DNA of 64,000 nucleotides from Bacteroidota bacterium. GTDB taxonomy: Bacteria > Bacteroidota > Bacteroidia > NS11-12g > UBA9320. The stretch lies in the NCBI GenBank assembly GCA_013359235.1, contig JABWCE010000005.1:62001-126000 (forward strand), given 5' to 3'. Shown here one piece after another: positions 9,771-19,019 of the stretch. The first letter of the stretch is position 1, and every line of letters begins with the position of its first letter. The notes under the pieces were generated by a model. It was not told the DNA's origin. It searched no databases and saw only the letters and a program-made list of their open reading frames with translations. A program made the position numbers and the translations under genes.

Positions 9771-11108
9771 TTAAATTTCGGTATTCAAGTCCCAGTTTTC
9801 TAAATAGTCGGCTACACGCTTCACAAAACTACCTCCCAAAGCACCATCAACTACACGATGGTCGTAACTGTGACTTAGATACATCATGTGCCGCACAGCA
9901 ATTACATCTCCATATTCTGTTTCGATAACAGCAGGTTTTTTTCTTATTGCACCTGTAGCCATTATAGCTACCTGAGGTTGATTAATTATAGGGGTACCGA
10001 GTACATTTCCAAATGTACCAACATTGGTAATGGTATAAGTTCCGTCTTGTATGTCTTCGGGCAATAGTTTACTGTTTCGGGCTTTGTTTGATAGATTGTT
10101 TACTTCTTTTGCTAATCCTAACAAACTTTTTGTATCGGCATTTTTTATAACCGGCACTATCAGATTACCACTTGGCAAAGCAGTAGCCATGCCAATATTA
10201 ATATTTTTCTTTTTGATTATTTTATCACCGTCAAGCGAAATGTTTATCATAGGAAAATCTTTTATTGCTTTAACAATTGCATAAATAAAAATAGGAGTGA
10301 AAGTAAAATTTTCGCCCTCGCGTTTATTAAAAGTATCTTTGATTTTATTTCGCCAGTTTACAATGTTTGTAACATCGGCTTCAACAAACGAAGTAACATG
10401 AGGTGAGGTGTGTTTGCTCATAACCATGTGTTCGGCAATGAGTTTACGCATACGATCCATTTCAATAATTTCATCTCCGCCTGAAAGTGTAATTTTAGGC
10501 TGTGGAGCGGTAACAGTTTTTGTCTCGTGAACTGATACAACAGGAGCGGGGTTAAAAGATTTTATTGATGATTTTTTTTCTTCTATATAAGCAAGAATAT
10601 CTCTTTTTGTAACACGGTTGTCGTTTCCTGTACCATTAATGTTTTCAAGTTCGCTTACTGAAACTCCTTCTTGTCTTGCAATATTTAATACAAGCGGTGA
10701 GTAAAATTTATTTGTTTCGCCCTTAACATGAGGCGTTTCGTCAATTTGAATTGGTGATAAAGGAATATCTTTTATTTCAGGTTCGGCATTAGTTTTAGAA
10801 TTACTTACATTTTCTAAATTATTTTCAATTTCAAGATTTGATTTTGAATTTTCGGTAGTTTCATTTACATCAGATACAATAATTGCAAGTGTTTTACCAA
10901 CTTCAACTACATCGCCATCATTAAACAGTTTTTTTGATAAAATTCCACTGAAAGGTGAAGGTATCTCGCTATCTACCTTATCGGTTGCAATTTCAAGCAC
11001 GGCTTCATCAAGATTAATTAAATCTCCTTCTTTTTTTAACCATCTGATGATTGTAGCTTCTGCAATACTTTCGCCCATTTTAGGCATTACAATTTGAAAT
11101 TCTGCCAT
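9771..11108 (-). CDS. Dihydrolipoamide acyltransferase (E2) of a 2-oxoacid dehydrogenase complex
   Basis: This is the core acyltransferase of a 2-oxoacid dehydrogenase complex. It has an N-terminal lipoyl domain with the lipoylated Lys in ATDKVDSEI (K44) and a Ser/Asn-rich linker. The E3/E1-binding domain is at about residues 137-172 (YSPLVLNIARQEGVS). The catalytic domain ends in the active-site motif HRVVDG (H417, D421). The single lipoyl domain and 445-residue length suit a branched-chain or pyruvate complex E2, with the branched-chain type more likely by general resemblance. No E1 or E3 gene is adjacent, which is frequent in this phylum. It appears monocistronic or cotranscribed behind prfB, 91 bp downstream of the prfB stop. 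Confidence 0.88.
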   Translation of the reverse strand: MAEFQIVMPKMGESIAEATIIRWLKKEGDLINLDEAVLEIATDKVDSEIPSPFSGILSKKLFNDGDVVEVGKTLAIIVSDVNETTENSKSNLEIENNLENVSNSKTNAEPEIKDIPLSPIQIDETPHVKGETNKFYSPLVLNIARQEGVSVSELENINGTGNDNRVTKRDILAYIEEKKSSIKSFNPAPVVSVHETKTVTAPQPKITLSGGDEIIEMDRMRKLIAEHMVMSKHTSPHVTSFVEADVTNIVNWRNKIKDTFNKREGENFTFTPIFIYAIVKAIKDFPMINISLDGDKIIKKKNINIGMATALPSGNLIVPVIKNADTKSLLGLAKEVNNLSNKARNSKLLPEDIQDGTYTITNVGTFGNVLGTPIINQPQVAIMATGAIRKKPAVIETEYGDVIAVRHMMYLSHSYDHRVVDGALGGSFVKRVADYLENWDLNTEI

Positions 11109-11199
11109 TGTATTCTAATTAAATTTTTATGCTGCAAAAATGCAAAAAATAAAGAAATATTCAGGAATTAAAAACACAAAGTAATTAAAAAAGTTTAGA

Positions 11200-12289
11200 T
11201 TATTTGGCTTTACCAAACTTTAGCAAAAAGGCTTTGAGAAAAGGAGTAAGGTTGCCATCGAGTACTCCGGAGGCATCACTGGTTTCGTAATCTGTTCTTA
11301 CATCTTTTACAAGTTTGTATGGATGAAGCACGTAATTTCTAATTTGCGAACCCCATTCTATCTTCATTTTGCCGGCTTCGGCTTCATCTCTTTTTTCGTT
11401 GCGTTTTCGTATCTCAAGTTCATAAAGTTGTGATTTAAGCATTTTCATTGCTTTGTCTTTATTGCCCAACTGCGAACGATCCTGCTGGCACTCAACTACA
11501 ATACCGGTAGGTAAATGTTTTAGTCTTACTGCAGTTTCTACTTTATTTACATTTTGTCCTCCTGCTCCGCTGCTACGGTAGGTTTGCCATTCAATTTCCG
11601 AAGGTTTTACTTCAATTTCAATTGTATCGTCAACAACAGGATAACTGTAAACCGATGCAAAAGATGTATGGCGGCGTGCATTGCTGTCAAAAGGTGATAT
11701 TCTTACAAGGCGATGAACTCCGCTTTCGCCTTTTAAAAATCCAAAAGCAAATTGTCCTTTTATTTCTATCGAGCAACTTTTTATTCCGGCTACATCGCCT
11801 GATTGTTCTTCGATAATAGAAGCAGAAAACCCGTTTTTTTCTGCCCACATTAAATACATTCTCACAATCATACTTGCCCAGTCGCAACTCTCGGTGCCGC
11901 CGGCTCCGGCATTTACCTGTATTATTGCATCAAGTTGGTCTTCTTCGCTGCTCATCATATTTTTAAATTCAAGCTCATCAATTTTTTGCAATAGATTTTG
12001 ATAAACATTTTCTATCTCTTCGTCGCTTGCTTCACCGGCCTCTCTAAATTCAATCAGTATTTCTAAATCGTTTATTCCATTATTAATTTCGTTCCATGCC
12101 TCAACCCATATTTTTTTTGAACGGATGTTTTTTAAGAATAATTCGGCTTTCTTTGGGTCGTCCCAAAAATCGGGGGCTAATGTTTGCTGTTCTTCATCTT
12201 GGATTAAAATTTCTTTTTGCTCCAAGTCAAAGATACCCCCTCAGGGCGTTAGATCTACCCTTTAATTCTGTAAATTGTTCAGTTGTCAT
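11200..12289 (-). CDS. prfB: Peptide chain release factor 2 with programmed +1 frameshift
   Basis: RF2 reads UGA and UAA stop codons and releases the peptide via GGQ ([13 protein letters not shown]). The reading frame is split. A 20-codon leader starts at ATG 12289 ([11 protein letters not shown]) and ends CTT TGA. Sliding forward one base continues as [10 protein letters not shown] to the stop at 11200, for about 362 residues. The slip site CTTTGAC (12232-12226) is preceded by the Shine-Dalgarno-like AGGGGG (12241-12236), the same arrangement as in Escherichia coli prfB. Low RF2 slows UGA reading and favours the slip, so the protein controls its own level. A seven-base gap follows the upstream gene, indicating cotranscription. 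Confidence 0.95.
12226..12241 (-). promoter_or_regulatory. prfB: Programmed ribosomal frameshift signal of prfB
   Basis: The element reads AGGGGG-TAT-CTT-TGA-C on the minus strand: an internal Shine-Dalgarno-like hexamer three bases before the CTT slip codon, the in-frame TGA and the context base C. It is the textbook RF2 autoregulatory element. It is striking here because Shine-Dalgarno sequences are almost absent elsewhere in the window. Confidence 0.93.
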
Positions 12290-12296
12290 CTTATAT

Positions 12297-12680
12297 TTAT
12301 TTTAATTCGAGTAAGAGTTTTTTCATCTCTTTTATTTCTTCGCGACTTTTTTCTCTTTCAGAACGCTGAACTAAGGTAAGCAAATAGTCGAGGTCGCTTA
12401 TTAAACCTTCTTCTTCCTCGCCTTCTTCGTTTTGGTCTGATGAAAAACCGATATTGAAATCTCCGTTTTCGTCAATGTGTTCGTAGGCAAGTCTTAGTAT
12501 TTTAATAACTGCCGGATCGCCTTCTTCTTTTGCCATTTCTCTTAATTCTTTTAAGTTTTTTGAAACCCACTCTGCATCGAATGATTTTTGAGACTTTGAC
12601 ATTATTTTATCCGCAAGTTCTATTGCTTTTTGACTTCTCATTATTTTTGTTTTGGCTTGCGAAATTAATACTTTCTTCAA
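12297..12680 (-). CDS. Conserved hypothetical acidic protein upstream of prfB
   Basis: This is a 127-residue soluble protein with helical, charged sequence and an acidic run (NEEGEEEEGLIS). It has no signal peptide or membrane segment. I do not recognise a domain. The frame starts MKKVLISQAKTKIM; a second Met at residue 14 (MRSQKAIELADK, 12641) is an equally plausible start. Its stop lies seven bases from the prfB ATG, so it is the first gene of that operon. It starts divergently from cinA, 49 bp away. Tight linkage to prfB suggests a translation or housekeeping role, but that is only guilt by association. Confidence 0.65.
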   Translation of the reverse strand: MKKVLISQAKTKIMRSQKAIELADKIMSKSQKSFDAEWVSKNLKELREMAKEEGDPAVIKILRLAYEHIDENGDFNIGFSSDQNEEGEEEEGLISDLDYLLTLVQRSEREKSREEIKEMKKLLLELK

Positions 12681-12729
12681 AAAAAAATTATTAAAAATTT
12701 AAAAACCTTTGTTTTCATTTGTACCTGAG

Positions 12730-13980
12730 ATGAAAATTACAGCCGAAATCATTACAATTGGTGATGAAATTCTTATTGGGCAGATAGTAAATACTAATGC
12801 AGTATGGCTCTCGCAACAATTAGTTAAAATTGGTGTTTGGGTTTCAAAAATTGCATCTGTTGGCGATAATAGCACACACATTTCGTATAGTTTAAAACAA
12901 GCTTTACTAAGCAATAATATTGTGATAATTACCGGAGGCTTAGGACCCACAAATGATGATATTACTAAAAAAACTCTTCAAGATTTTTTTAAAACAGGCT
13001 TAAAAAAAGTAGATGAGGTTGAAAATCATATCAAATCAACCTTCAAAAAAGTGAATGTGGAATTTTTGCCTGTTCACGAGCAGCAATCTTATATTCTAGG
13101 AAATAGTTCTTTGCTTTTTAACAATTACGGTACCGCACCCGGAATGTGGATTGATGAAAACGAAAAAACAGTAATAATCTTACCGGGTGTGCCAAAAGAA
13201 ATGAAAGGTATTATGAGCGATTTTGCTTTAGATAAAATAAAATTAAAATACAAATTACCTGAAATTATTAGCAAATCAATTGTTACCTACGGTATTCCGG
13301 AATCTACACTTGCAGAAATTTTAAAGGAAACGGAAAACCAATTGCCTGATAATATTAAACTAGCATATTTACCAAGTTTTTCAAGTGTAAAGCTAAGACT
13401 TACCTCTGTTTCTTATGATTTGAATTTTATAAATACCGTATTTGAAAATTGTTTTAAAGAAATATTGCAAAAAATTCCTACGGCAAACATTGCGGCAATA
13501 CAAGATTTAAAACAAGAAGAAATAATTGGGAAACTCTTATCAGACAAGGGCAAAACTTTATCTATTGCCGAAAGTTGCACTGGTGGTTATGTTTCTCACT
13601 TGATAACTTCTGTATCGGGCAGTTCTCAATATTTCAAAGGTTCTGTTACATCATACAGCAATTCGGCTAAAATTAATATACTTGAGGTGGAACAAAGTAC
13701 TATTGATAATTTTGGAGCTGTGAGTGAGCAATGTGTAAGGCAAATGGCTAAAGGTGTAAGAAAAAAATTTGATTCAGATTATGCTATAAGTACATCAGGA
13801 ATTGCAGGACCAACAGGCGAAACTCCCGATAAACCTATAGGAACGGTATGGATTGCAGTTTGCAACAGAGATAAATGTTTAACCAAAAAAATTAAATTAA
13901 AAGGTAACAGAGAAGATATAATAAAAAATTCGTCTTTTACTGCTCTTGAATTTTTAAGACAATTGATTATTTCAGAATAG
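12730..13980 (+). CDS. cinA: CinA family protein (nicotinamide nucleotide amidohydrolase type)
   Basis: This is a full-length two-domain CinA. The N-terminal MoCF/COG1058 domain has EIITIGDEILIGQ and TGGLGPTNDD and covers about residues 1-170. The C-terminal amidohydrolase domain has AESCTGG, GSVTSYSN and STSGIAGPTG (about residues 255-416). The C-terminal domain deamidates nicotinamide mononucleotide in characterised relatives, and the N-terminal domain acts as an ADP-ribose pyrophosphatase in some. ATG 12730 starts exactly at MKITAEIITIG; the longer frame from TTG 12709 adds seven residues that do not look like CinA. It is divergent from the prfB operon. Confidence 0.92.
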   Translation: MKITAEIITIGDEILIGQIVNTNAVWLSQQLVKIGVWVSKIASVGDNSTHISYSLKQALLSNNIVIITGGLGPTNDDITKKTLQDFFKTGLKKVDEVENHIKSTFKKVNVEFLPVHEQQSYILGNSSLLFNNYGTAPGMWIDENEKTVIILPGVPKEMKGIMSDFALDKIKLKYKLPEIISKSIVTYGIPESTLAEILKETENQLPDNIKLAYLPSFSSVKLRLTSVSYDLNFINTVFENCFKEILQKIPTANIAAIQDLKQEEIIGKLLSDKGKTLSIAESCTGGYVSHLITSVSGSSQYFKGSVTSYSNSAKINILEVEQSTIDNFGAVSEQCVRQMAKGVRKKFDSDYAISTSGIAGPTGETPDKPIGTVWIAVCNRDKCLTKKIKLKGNREDIIKNSSFTALEFLRQLIISE

Positions 13981-14043
13981 AAAAACTTTATTAATTAAAA
14001 ATTGTAATTTATAACAAATAAAAGAACAGAATTTAAAGATAAA

Positions 14044-14904
14044 ATGAGAAAGACATTGTTAGCTTTATTTATAATTTTTCAAACTGCACAGATATTTTCG
14101 CAGGAAAAAAGTAAAACTCCAAACTCAAAACCTTTAATTATTGGTACAATTGATGAGATTTACTCTAAGGAGTTATCAGAAAAAAGAGTTTTGAATATTT
14201 ATTTACCTCCGGACTATAATGAATCTGACACAACAAGATATTCTATAATTTATGTATTAGACGGCTCAATTGATGAAGATTTTTTTCATATTGCAGGCAT
14301 AGTACAATTCAATAATTTTCCATGGATAAGCCGCATTCCAAAGTCAATAGTTGTAGGTATAGTAAATGTTGACAGAAAAAGAGATTTTACGGGCAATACA
14401 AGTATTGACAGCGATAAAAAACTAATACCTACTTATGGTGGTTCAGCAAAATTTATATCTTTTATCGAAAATGAATTGCAACCCTACATTAATTCAAAAT
14501 ATAAAACAAATTCGTCAAATACAATAGTTGGACAATCGCTTGCAGGGCTATTAGCTACCGAAATTTTGTTTACCAAACCAAAACTTTTTGATAAGTACAT
14601 TATAGTTAGCCCGAGTTTATGGTGGAATGATGGAAAGCTTTTGAAAATGCAGGCTGAAATATTGAAAGACAATTTTGCAAATAATATTCAAATTTATATT
14701 GGAGTTGGTAAAGAAGGGCTTGCCCCATCTGTAAGCCATCATGTTATGGAAATAGATGCAAATTTGTTGGCAGACAAAATAAAACAATCAAAATCAAAAA
14801 ATGTAAAAGTATATTTTGATTACTTGCCAGACGAAGACCATGCTACTGTAACCCATCAAGCTGTTTTTAATGCTTTCAGACTACTGTATCCTGTGGAAAA
14901 TTGA
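14044..14904 (+). CDS. Secreted alpha/beta-hydrolase, putative esterase (IroE/Fes-like fold)
   Basis: After a signal peptide (about residues 1-20, ending IFSQ) comes an esterase-D-like alpha/beta hydrolase. The features are ILNIYLPPDY-type openings, YVLDGS, the nucleophile elbow GQSLAG with Ser165, and a late His in DEDHATV (H266). The family includes siderophore esterases and many uncharacterised periplasmic esterases; the substrate cannot be assigned. At 286 residues it is complete. It faces the paaC gene tail-to-tail with 11 bp between stops and no visible terminator. No iron-uptake genes lie nearby, so a siderophore role is not supported by context. Confidence 0.8.
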   Translation: MRKTLLALFIIFQTAQIFSQEKSKTPNSKPLIIGTIDEIYSKELSEKRVLNIYLPPDYNESDTTRYSIIYVLDGSIDEDFFHIAGIVQFNNFPWISRIPKSIVVGIVNVDRKRDFTGNTSIDSDKKLIPTYGGSAKFISFIENELQPYINSKYKTNSSNTIVGQSLAGLLATEILFTKPKLFDKYIIVSPSLWWNDGKLLKMQAEILKDNFANNIQIYIGVGKEGLAPSVSHHVMEIDANLLADKIKQSKSKNVKVYFDYLPDEDHATVTHQAVFNAFRLLYPVEN

Positions 14905-14915
14905 ATTTGTACGTT

Positions 14916-15668
14916 CTACCAATTACAATTGGGATATGACCTTTGCATGTACTGCAAATCAGTGAGAATTTTTCCAAGATTTTCGGTATGATAACCCGTT
15001 TTACCTCCTTTTTGGAACCACTCGGTTTTGGGTATTGATAAATTTGATAATTTAAAAATATTTTGAGTGTTTTCGAGCCATTTATGTTTAAGTTTTGAAG
15101 GATCAGGAGCAATTCCAAGTTTTATCATTTCTGTTTCGTAAGGTGTAATTTCAAACATTTCTCCGGTATAAATCCAAAGATTTTCAAGAGCATTTTCCAA
15201 CCTTTTCTTGCTTTCTTCGGTACCGTCACCAAGTCTCATTACCCATTCGCTGCTGAATTTGTAATGGTATTTTACTTCTTTTACTGCCTTAGATGCAATA
15301 GCAGCAATTTGATTATCGCTACATTCTGTCAAGCTCTGGTAAAGTAACAGACAATAATTATCGTACAAAAATTGTCTTAACATCGTTTGTGCCCAGTCGC
15401 CATTTGGTTGTTCTAAAATCAACAAATTTTTAAAATCTCTTTCGTTTCTGAAAAAAGCGTAATAATCTTCAGATTTACCTTTATTGTCAGATTTGGCTGC
15501 ATATTGATAAAAATATCTTGCTTGCCCCAAAATATCAAGAGTTATATTGGTTAAAGCTATGTCTTGTTCAAGAATAGGAGCGTGACCGCACCATTCGCCG
15601 AGCCTGTGCGAAAGAATAAGTGCATTATCGGCAAGGTGAAGCAGGTATTCAGTTTTAAAATTTTTCAA
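14916..15668 (-). CDS. paaC: Phenylacetyl-CoA 1,2-epoxidase subunit PaaC
   Basis: This is the structural, non-catalytic ferritin-fold subunit that pairs with PaaA in the aerobic phenylacetyl-CoA epoxidase. The N-terminus (YLLHLADNALILSHRLGEWCGHAP) and the later KYHYKFSSEWVMRLGDGTEES block are characteristic. At 250 residues it matches the family. It is the last gene of the minus-strand set and starts 13 bp after paaB. No paaD follows; the next gene is a convergent esterase. Identification is firm. Confidence 0.93.
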   Translation of the reverse strand: MKNFKTEYLLHLADNALILSHRLGEWCGHAPILEQDIALTNITLDILGQARYFYQYAAKSDNKGKSEDYYAFFRNERDFKNLLILEQPNGDWAQTMLRQFLYDNYCLLLYQSLTECSDNQIAAIASKAVKEVKYHYKFSSEWVMRLGDGTEESKKRLENALENLWIYTGEMFEITPYETEMIKLGIAPDPSKLKHKWLENTQNIFKLSNLSIPKTEWFQKGGKTGYHTENLGKILTDLQYMQRSYPNCNW

Positions 15669-15681
15669 GTTAATAATTTAA

Positions 15682-15981
15682 TTAAATATTTTTTACTTCG
15701 TTAGGTACATCGTAAAATGTTGGATGACGGTAAGGTTTGTCGGAAGCGGGATCAAAAAGCGAATCGATTTGGCCAGGATCTGAAGCAATAATATTTTTTG
15801 ATTCAACAACCCAAATACTTATTCCCTCTTGCCTTCGAGTATAAACATCACGGGCATTTTCTACTGCCATTTGAGCATCAGACGCTCTTAGACTTCCTAC
15901 GTGTTTATGACCTAAACCTCTTTTGCTGCGGACAAATACTTCCCAAAGGGGCCAGTTCTTTTTATTTTCAGAGTGTTTCAT
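15682..15981 (-). CDS. paaB: Phenylacetyl-CoA 1,2-epoxidase subunit PaaB
   Basis: This is the small bridging subunit of the epoxidase, 99 residues, with the hallmark [24 protein letters not shown] followed by [13 protein letters not shown] (first stretch given as the motif around residues 10-33). It helps assemble PaaAC heterodimers. The start overlaps the end of paaA by 14 bp, indicating translational coupling. It is complete and the assignment is very secure. Confidence 0.94.
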   Translation of the reverse strand: MKHSENKKNWPLWEVFVRSKRGLGHKHVGSLRASDAQMAVENARDVYTRRQEGISIWVVESKNIIASDPGQIDSLFDPASDKPYRHPTFYDVPNEVKNI

Positions 15982-16924
15982 TTTTTATTTTTTTTAAAAT
16001 TTGTTTTTCAGCATAAGCTGTAGCTGCATCGCGAACCCATTTCCCATTTTCATACGCTTGGTTTCTAACCTTTATTCTGTCGCGGTTGCAGGGTCCGTTT
16101 CCATTTATAACTGAATAAAATTCGTTCCAGTCGGGCTCGCTAAAATCATAATGACCAGTTTTTTCATTAAATTTTAAATTTTTATCAGGTATTTTAATTC
16201 CAAGATATTCTGCCTGCGGAACAGTTGTATCTACAAAACGTTGACGAAGTTCGTCATTTGACAATCTTTTAATTTTCATCTGAACAGAATAAGCTGAGTG
16301 TACAGAATCCTTATCTTTGGGTCCAAACATCATTAATGAAGGATACCACCAGCGGTTTAGTGCATCTTGTGCCATTTCCTTTTGTTCTATAGTTCCTCTA
16401 CATAGTGTGAGCAATATGTCAAAACCCTGTCTTTGATGAAAACTTTCTTCTTTGCAAATACGAACCATAGCACGTGAATAAGGTCCATAAGAAGTTCGGC
16501 AAAGCATAACTTGATTCATTATAGCAGCCCCATCTACCAGCCAGCCAATTGCACCAATATCAGCCCAACTTAGTGTTGGGTAATTAAAAATACTCGAATA
16601 TTTTGCTTTTCCTGTGTGCAATTCTTCGATTAATTCTTCGCGGTCGGCACCAAGAGTTTCGGCAGCACTATAAAGATAAAGACCATGACCTGCTTCATCT
16701 TGTATTTTGGCAAGTAATGCAGCCTTTCGCCTTAAACTTGGTGCTCTGGTTATCCAGTTGCCTTCGGGCAGCATTCCCACCACTTCCGAATGTGCATGTT
16801 GCGAAATTTGTCTTATCATTGTGTGCCTGTACTTTTCGGGCATCCAGTCTTTTGGCTCTATTTTATCGTCTTTTTCAATTATTAAGTTGAAAATGTCTTC
16901 TTTGTCTTTTTCCATGTTTTTCAT
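15968..16924 (-). CDS. paaA: Phenylacetyl-CoA 1,2-epoxidase catalytic subunit PaaA
   Basis: This is the diiron catalytic subunit that inserts an oxygen atom into the phenyl ring of phenylacetyl-CoA. Diiron ligand motifs are visible: [15 protein letters not shown] and [32 protein letters not shown] is typical of the N-terminal part. At 318 residues it is full length. It overlaps paaE by four bases and paaB by 14. The reaction requires O2, so the organism is at least facultatively aerobic or oxygen-tolerant if the genes are used. Confidence 0.95.
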   Translation of the reverse strand: MKNMEKDKEDIFNLIIEKDDKIEPKDWMPEKYRHTMIRQISQHAHSEVVGMLPEGNWITRAPSLRRKAALLAKIQDEAGHGLYLYSAAETLGADREELIEELHTGKAKYSSIFNYPTLSWADIGAIGWLVDGAAIMNQVMLCRTSYGPYSRAMVRICKEESFHQRQGFDILLTLCRGTIEQKEMAQDALNRWWYPSLMMFGPKDKDSVHSAYSVQMKIKRLSNDELRQRFVDTTVPQAEYLGIKIPDKNLKFNEKTGHYDFSEPDWNEFYSVINGNGPCNRDRIKVRNQAYENGKWVRDAATAYAEKQILKKIKNETL

Positions 16925-18027
16925 ACTTCGTCAAATGATATTTTAATTTTTTTTGAAACAGGATGCGATTGGCAAGTAAGTATAAATCCATTGTTAATTT
17001 CATCGGGTTCCAGACTGTAATTTACGTCCATTTTAACTTCACCTTCAAGTAGTTTTGCCCTGCATGTACAGCAAACTCCACCTTTGCAGGCAAAGGGCAG
17101 GTTGGCACCATTTTTTAGTGCAGCGTCAAGTATATTTTCATCACTTGTTTCTAAGTTGAAATTTAGTTCTGCACCATCGTTTATTATAGTAATATTACTT
17201 TTAATATTATCAGTAATTTTCGTAGCTTCAATATTTGTTTTTAAACCAATATTAGTAAATAATTCATGATGAATTTTAGATGAATCAATACCTAATGAAA
17301 GCAAACATTTTTTAACAGTTTCGGTCATTTTTATTGGACCGCAAATAAAAACTTCATCAATTTGGGCGGGGTCAAAAAAAGTTTTTGAAAATTTTAAACA
17401 TTTTTCAGAATCTAAATGACCTTTAAATAATGAACTACCAATAGTTTCGCGGCTCATTATATAATATATAGATAGTCTTGAAATATTTAGGTTTTTTAAT
17501 GCTTCTAATTCTTCCAGAAAAATTGTAGTTTCTGTTTTGCGATTACCGTAAAATAACGTAAAACTACTATCAGGCTCATCATGCAAAACTGATTTTATTA
17601 TTGAAATTATAGGAGTAATGCCACTTCCGGCAGAAAATGCAAGATAGTTTTTTGAATTTTTAGAATTTGTTTCAACATGAAATCTTCCATGCGGAGGCAT
17701 CAATTCTAATTCATCACCTTTTTTAAGTACTGAATTTGCAAAACTTGAAAAAGCTCCGTTTTCAATTTTTTTTACTGCAATACAAAATTCATTTTCGTTT
17801 GGGCTTGTGCATATTGAGTATGTGCGTCGTAGCTCTTTTCCATTTATCTCTTTTCTTATTATTATGTGTTGTCCTGCTTTGAACTGGAATGTAGATTTTA
17901 AATCGTTGGGAATATCAAAACATACCGAAACACAATCAGTAGTTTGGCGTTTGATGTTTTTAACTCTTAATTTATGAAATTCTTTTACTGACACTATTTT
18001 AAGTTTTTTACAAGCCCCACCAGTCAA
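16921..18027 (-). CDS. paaE: Phenylacetyl-CoA epoxidase reductase PaaE
   Basis: This reductase passes electrons from NADPH to PaaA. It has an FAD-binding domain ([12 protein letters not shown]), an NAD(P)-binding domain ([15 protein letters not shown]), and a C-terminal plant-type [2Fe-2S] ferredoxin with CKGGVCCTC and a later Cys. It is 368 residues from ATG 18027, a start that overlaps the upstream gene by 20 bp. Homology to characterised PaaE begins only near residue 12, so GTG 17994 is an alternative start. Placement of paaE first (E-A-B-C) differs from the enterobacterial A-B-C-D-E order. Confidence 0.93.
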   Translation of the reverse strand: MTGGACKKLKIVSVKEFHKLRVKNIKRQTTDCVSVCFDIPNDLKSTFQFKAGQHIIIRKEINGKELRRTYSICTSPNENEFCIAVKKIENGAFSSFANSVLKKGDELELMPPHGRFHVETNSKNSKNYLAFSAGSGITPIISIIKSVLHDEPDSSFTLFYGNRKTETTIFLEELEALKNLNISRLSIYYIMSRETIGSSLFKGHLDSEKCLKFSKTFFDPAQIDEVFICGPIKMTETVKKCLLSLGIDSSKIHHELFTNIGLKTNIEATKITDNIKSNITIINDGAELNFNLETSDENILDAALKNGANLPFACKGGVCCTCRAKLLEGEVKMDVNYSLEPDEINNGFILTCQSHPVSKKIKISFDEV

Positions 18028-18391
18028 AAAGTTTGCTAATCATAGTGTTTTCTTCTTTTACAACTTTTTCGTCGGCATTTATCAATTTCATAGCAAATTT
18101 TAAAAAATCAACCCTTTCATTCTCGGTTGATTCTTCATAAAAGTCTATTGCTTTTTTTTCGAAAAACAACATATAATCTTCATTTTTCAATGAACTGATT
18201 TCTTCAAGTGCATTTTCAAGATTACCGCCAATAGGGAAATTTTTGCGGATATAATTTACAATTACATTGCCCTCTTGAGGTGCAAAATCTCCATCGCCTT
18301 GCGATAGCATTGACAATAATTGATATCCTGATACATCTTTATTATTTTTTGCCATATCTGTAATAAATGTTTTTAAATTTGAGGCAAACAT
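18008..18391 (-). CDS. TerB-like small protein heading the paa operon
   Basis: This is a 127-residue helical protein with acidic/hydrophobic repeats and the ending FAMKLINADEKVVKEENTM, reminiscent of the TerB tellurite-resistance fold, where DEKVxxEE-type loops bind metal. The assignment is tentative. It overlaps paaE by 20 bp, so it belongs to the operon. A -7 box (TATGTTTG, 18392-18385 on this strand) covers the annotated ATG, so translation may instead begin at Met13 (18355, MAKNNKDVSG). Its role in phenylacetate metabolism is unknown. Confidence 0.6.
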   Translation of the reverse strand: MFASNLKTFITDMAKNNKDVSGYQLLSMLSQGDGDFAPQEGNVIVNYIRKNFPIGGNLENALEEISSLKNEDYMLFFEKKAIDFYEESTENERVDFLKFAMKLINADEKVVKEENTMISKLFDWWGL

Positions 18392-18392
18392 A
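18385..18392 (-). promoter_or_regulatory. Possible -7 box (TATGTTTG) for the paa operon
   Basis: The minus strand reads TATGTTTG, an exact TAnnTTTG match, in the 9-bp divergent gap and first codon of the TerB-like gene. If used, the first usable start is the ATG at 18355. No clear -33 TTTG is seen. Confidence 0.4.
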
Positions 18393-18400
18393 TAATTTTT

Positions 18401-19015
18401 ATGCTAAGGTTAAAAACCATAATATTTCTACTTTTGTTTTTATTTTCTTTTAAAAAAAACATTGCTCAAAATTTTAAATCAAAAGTATGTGGTGGTATTA
18501 ATTTTTCGCAGGTTGATGGTGATAAATACGCAGGTTATAATAAAATTGGTAGCAAAGTAGGGTTTACATTTTACAGGGAGTTTGAAAAAAACAAAAATTT
18601 AGGATTTGAATTAAATTACTCTTCAAAAGGTAGCAGAAAAAAGGTAACCGAAGAAGATCCAAGCATTTTTAAGCTCCGTATAAATTATATTTGTTTGCCT
18701 GTGTTTATTGATTTTAAAAATGTTTTGAAAGGTTATGAAAAAATTATTCTTAAAATTGGCATTTCGCCCAATATACTTATAAATTCAAAGACCGATTTTG
18801 GTTTTGGTTGGCAAAAAAACAATTTAAAACCAATGGAATTGAGTAGTATAGTTGGTATTTTGTATCAAATTAACTCAAAATCCGAGTTGGCTTTAATTCA
18901 TGAAAACAGTATTTTGAGTATAGGTAATAGTTATGCCGATGCACAATATTTTTTGTTATTTCATCGTGGTTTGTTCAATAGGCTTGTAAGTTTTGTTACT
19001 TATTATCGTTTTTAA
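18401..19015 (+). CDS. PorT-family outer membrane beta-barrel protein
   Basis: After a signal peptide (residues 1-23, ending NIAQ) the protein shows the PorT-type opening GGINFSQVDGDKYAGYNKIGSK (motif core GINFSQVDGD). Alternating amphipathic strands follow, including GFELNYSSKGSRKK, INYICLPVFIDFK and a C-terminal VTYYRF that ends in aromatic Phe as barrels do. At 204 residues it would make an eight-stranded barrel. PorT was linked to T9SS in Porphyromonas, but the family is broad. It converges on the PorG-fusion gene with four bases between the stops, a possibly meaningful neighbour. Confidence 0.75.
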   Translation: MLRLKTIIFLLLFLFSFKKNIAQNFKSKVCGGINFSQVDGDKYAGYNKIGSKVGFTFYREFEKNKNLGFELNYSSKGSRKKVTEEDPSIFKLRINYICLPVFIDFKNVLKGYEKIILKIGISPNILINSKTDFGFGWQKNNLKPMELSSIVGILYQINSKSELALIHENSILSIGNSYADAQYFLLFHRGLFNRLVSFVTYYRF

Positions 19016-19019
19016 TTTT

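Noticed and set aside
11200-12225. RF2 starting at TTG 12225 as a separate gene
   Set aside because: The leader with ATG 12289 and the CTTTGAC slip site upstream explains the split as programmed frameshifting, and neither a short RF2 nor a pseudogene is needed.
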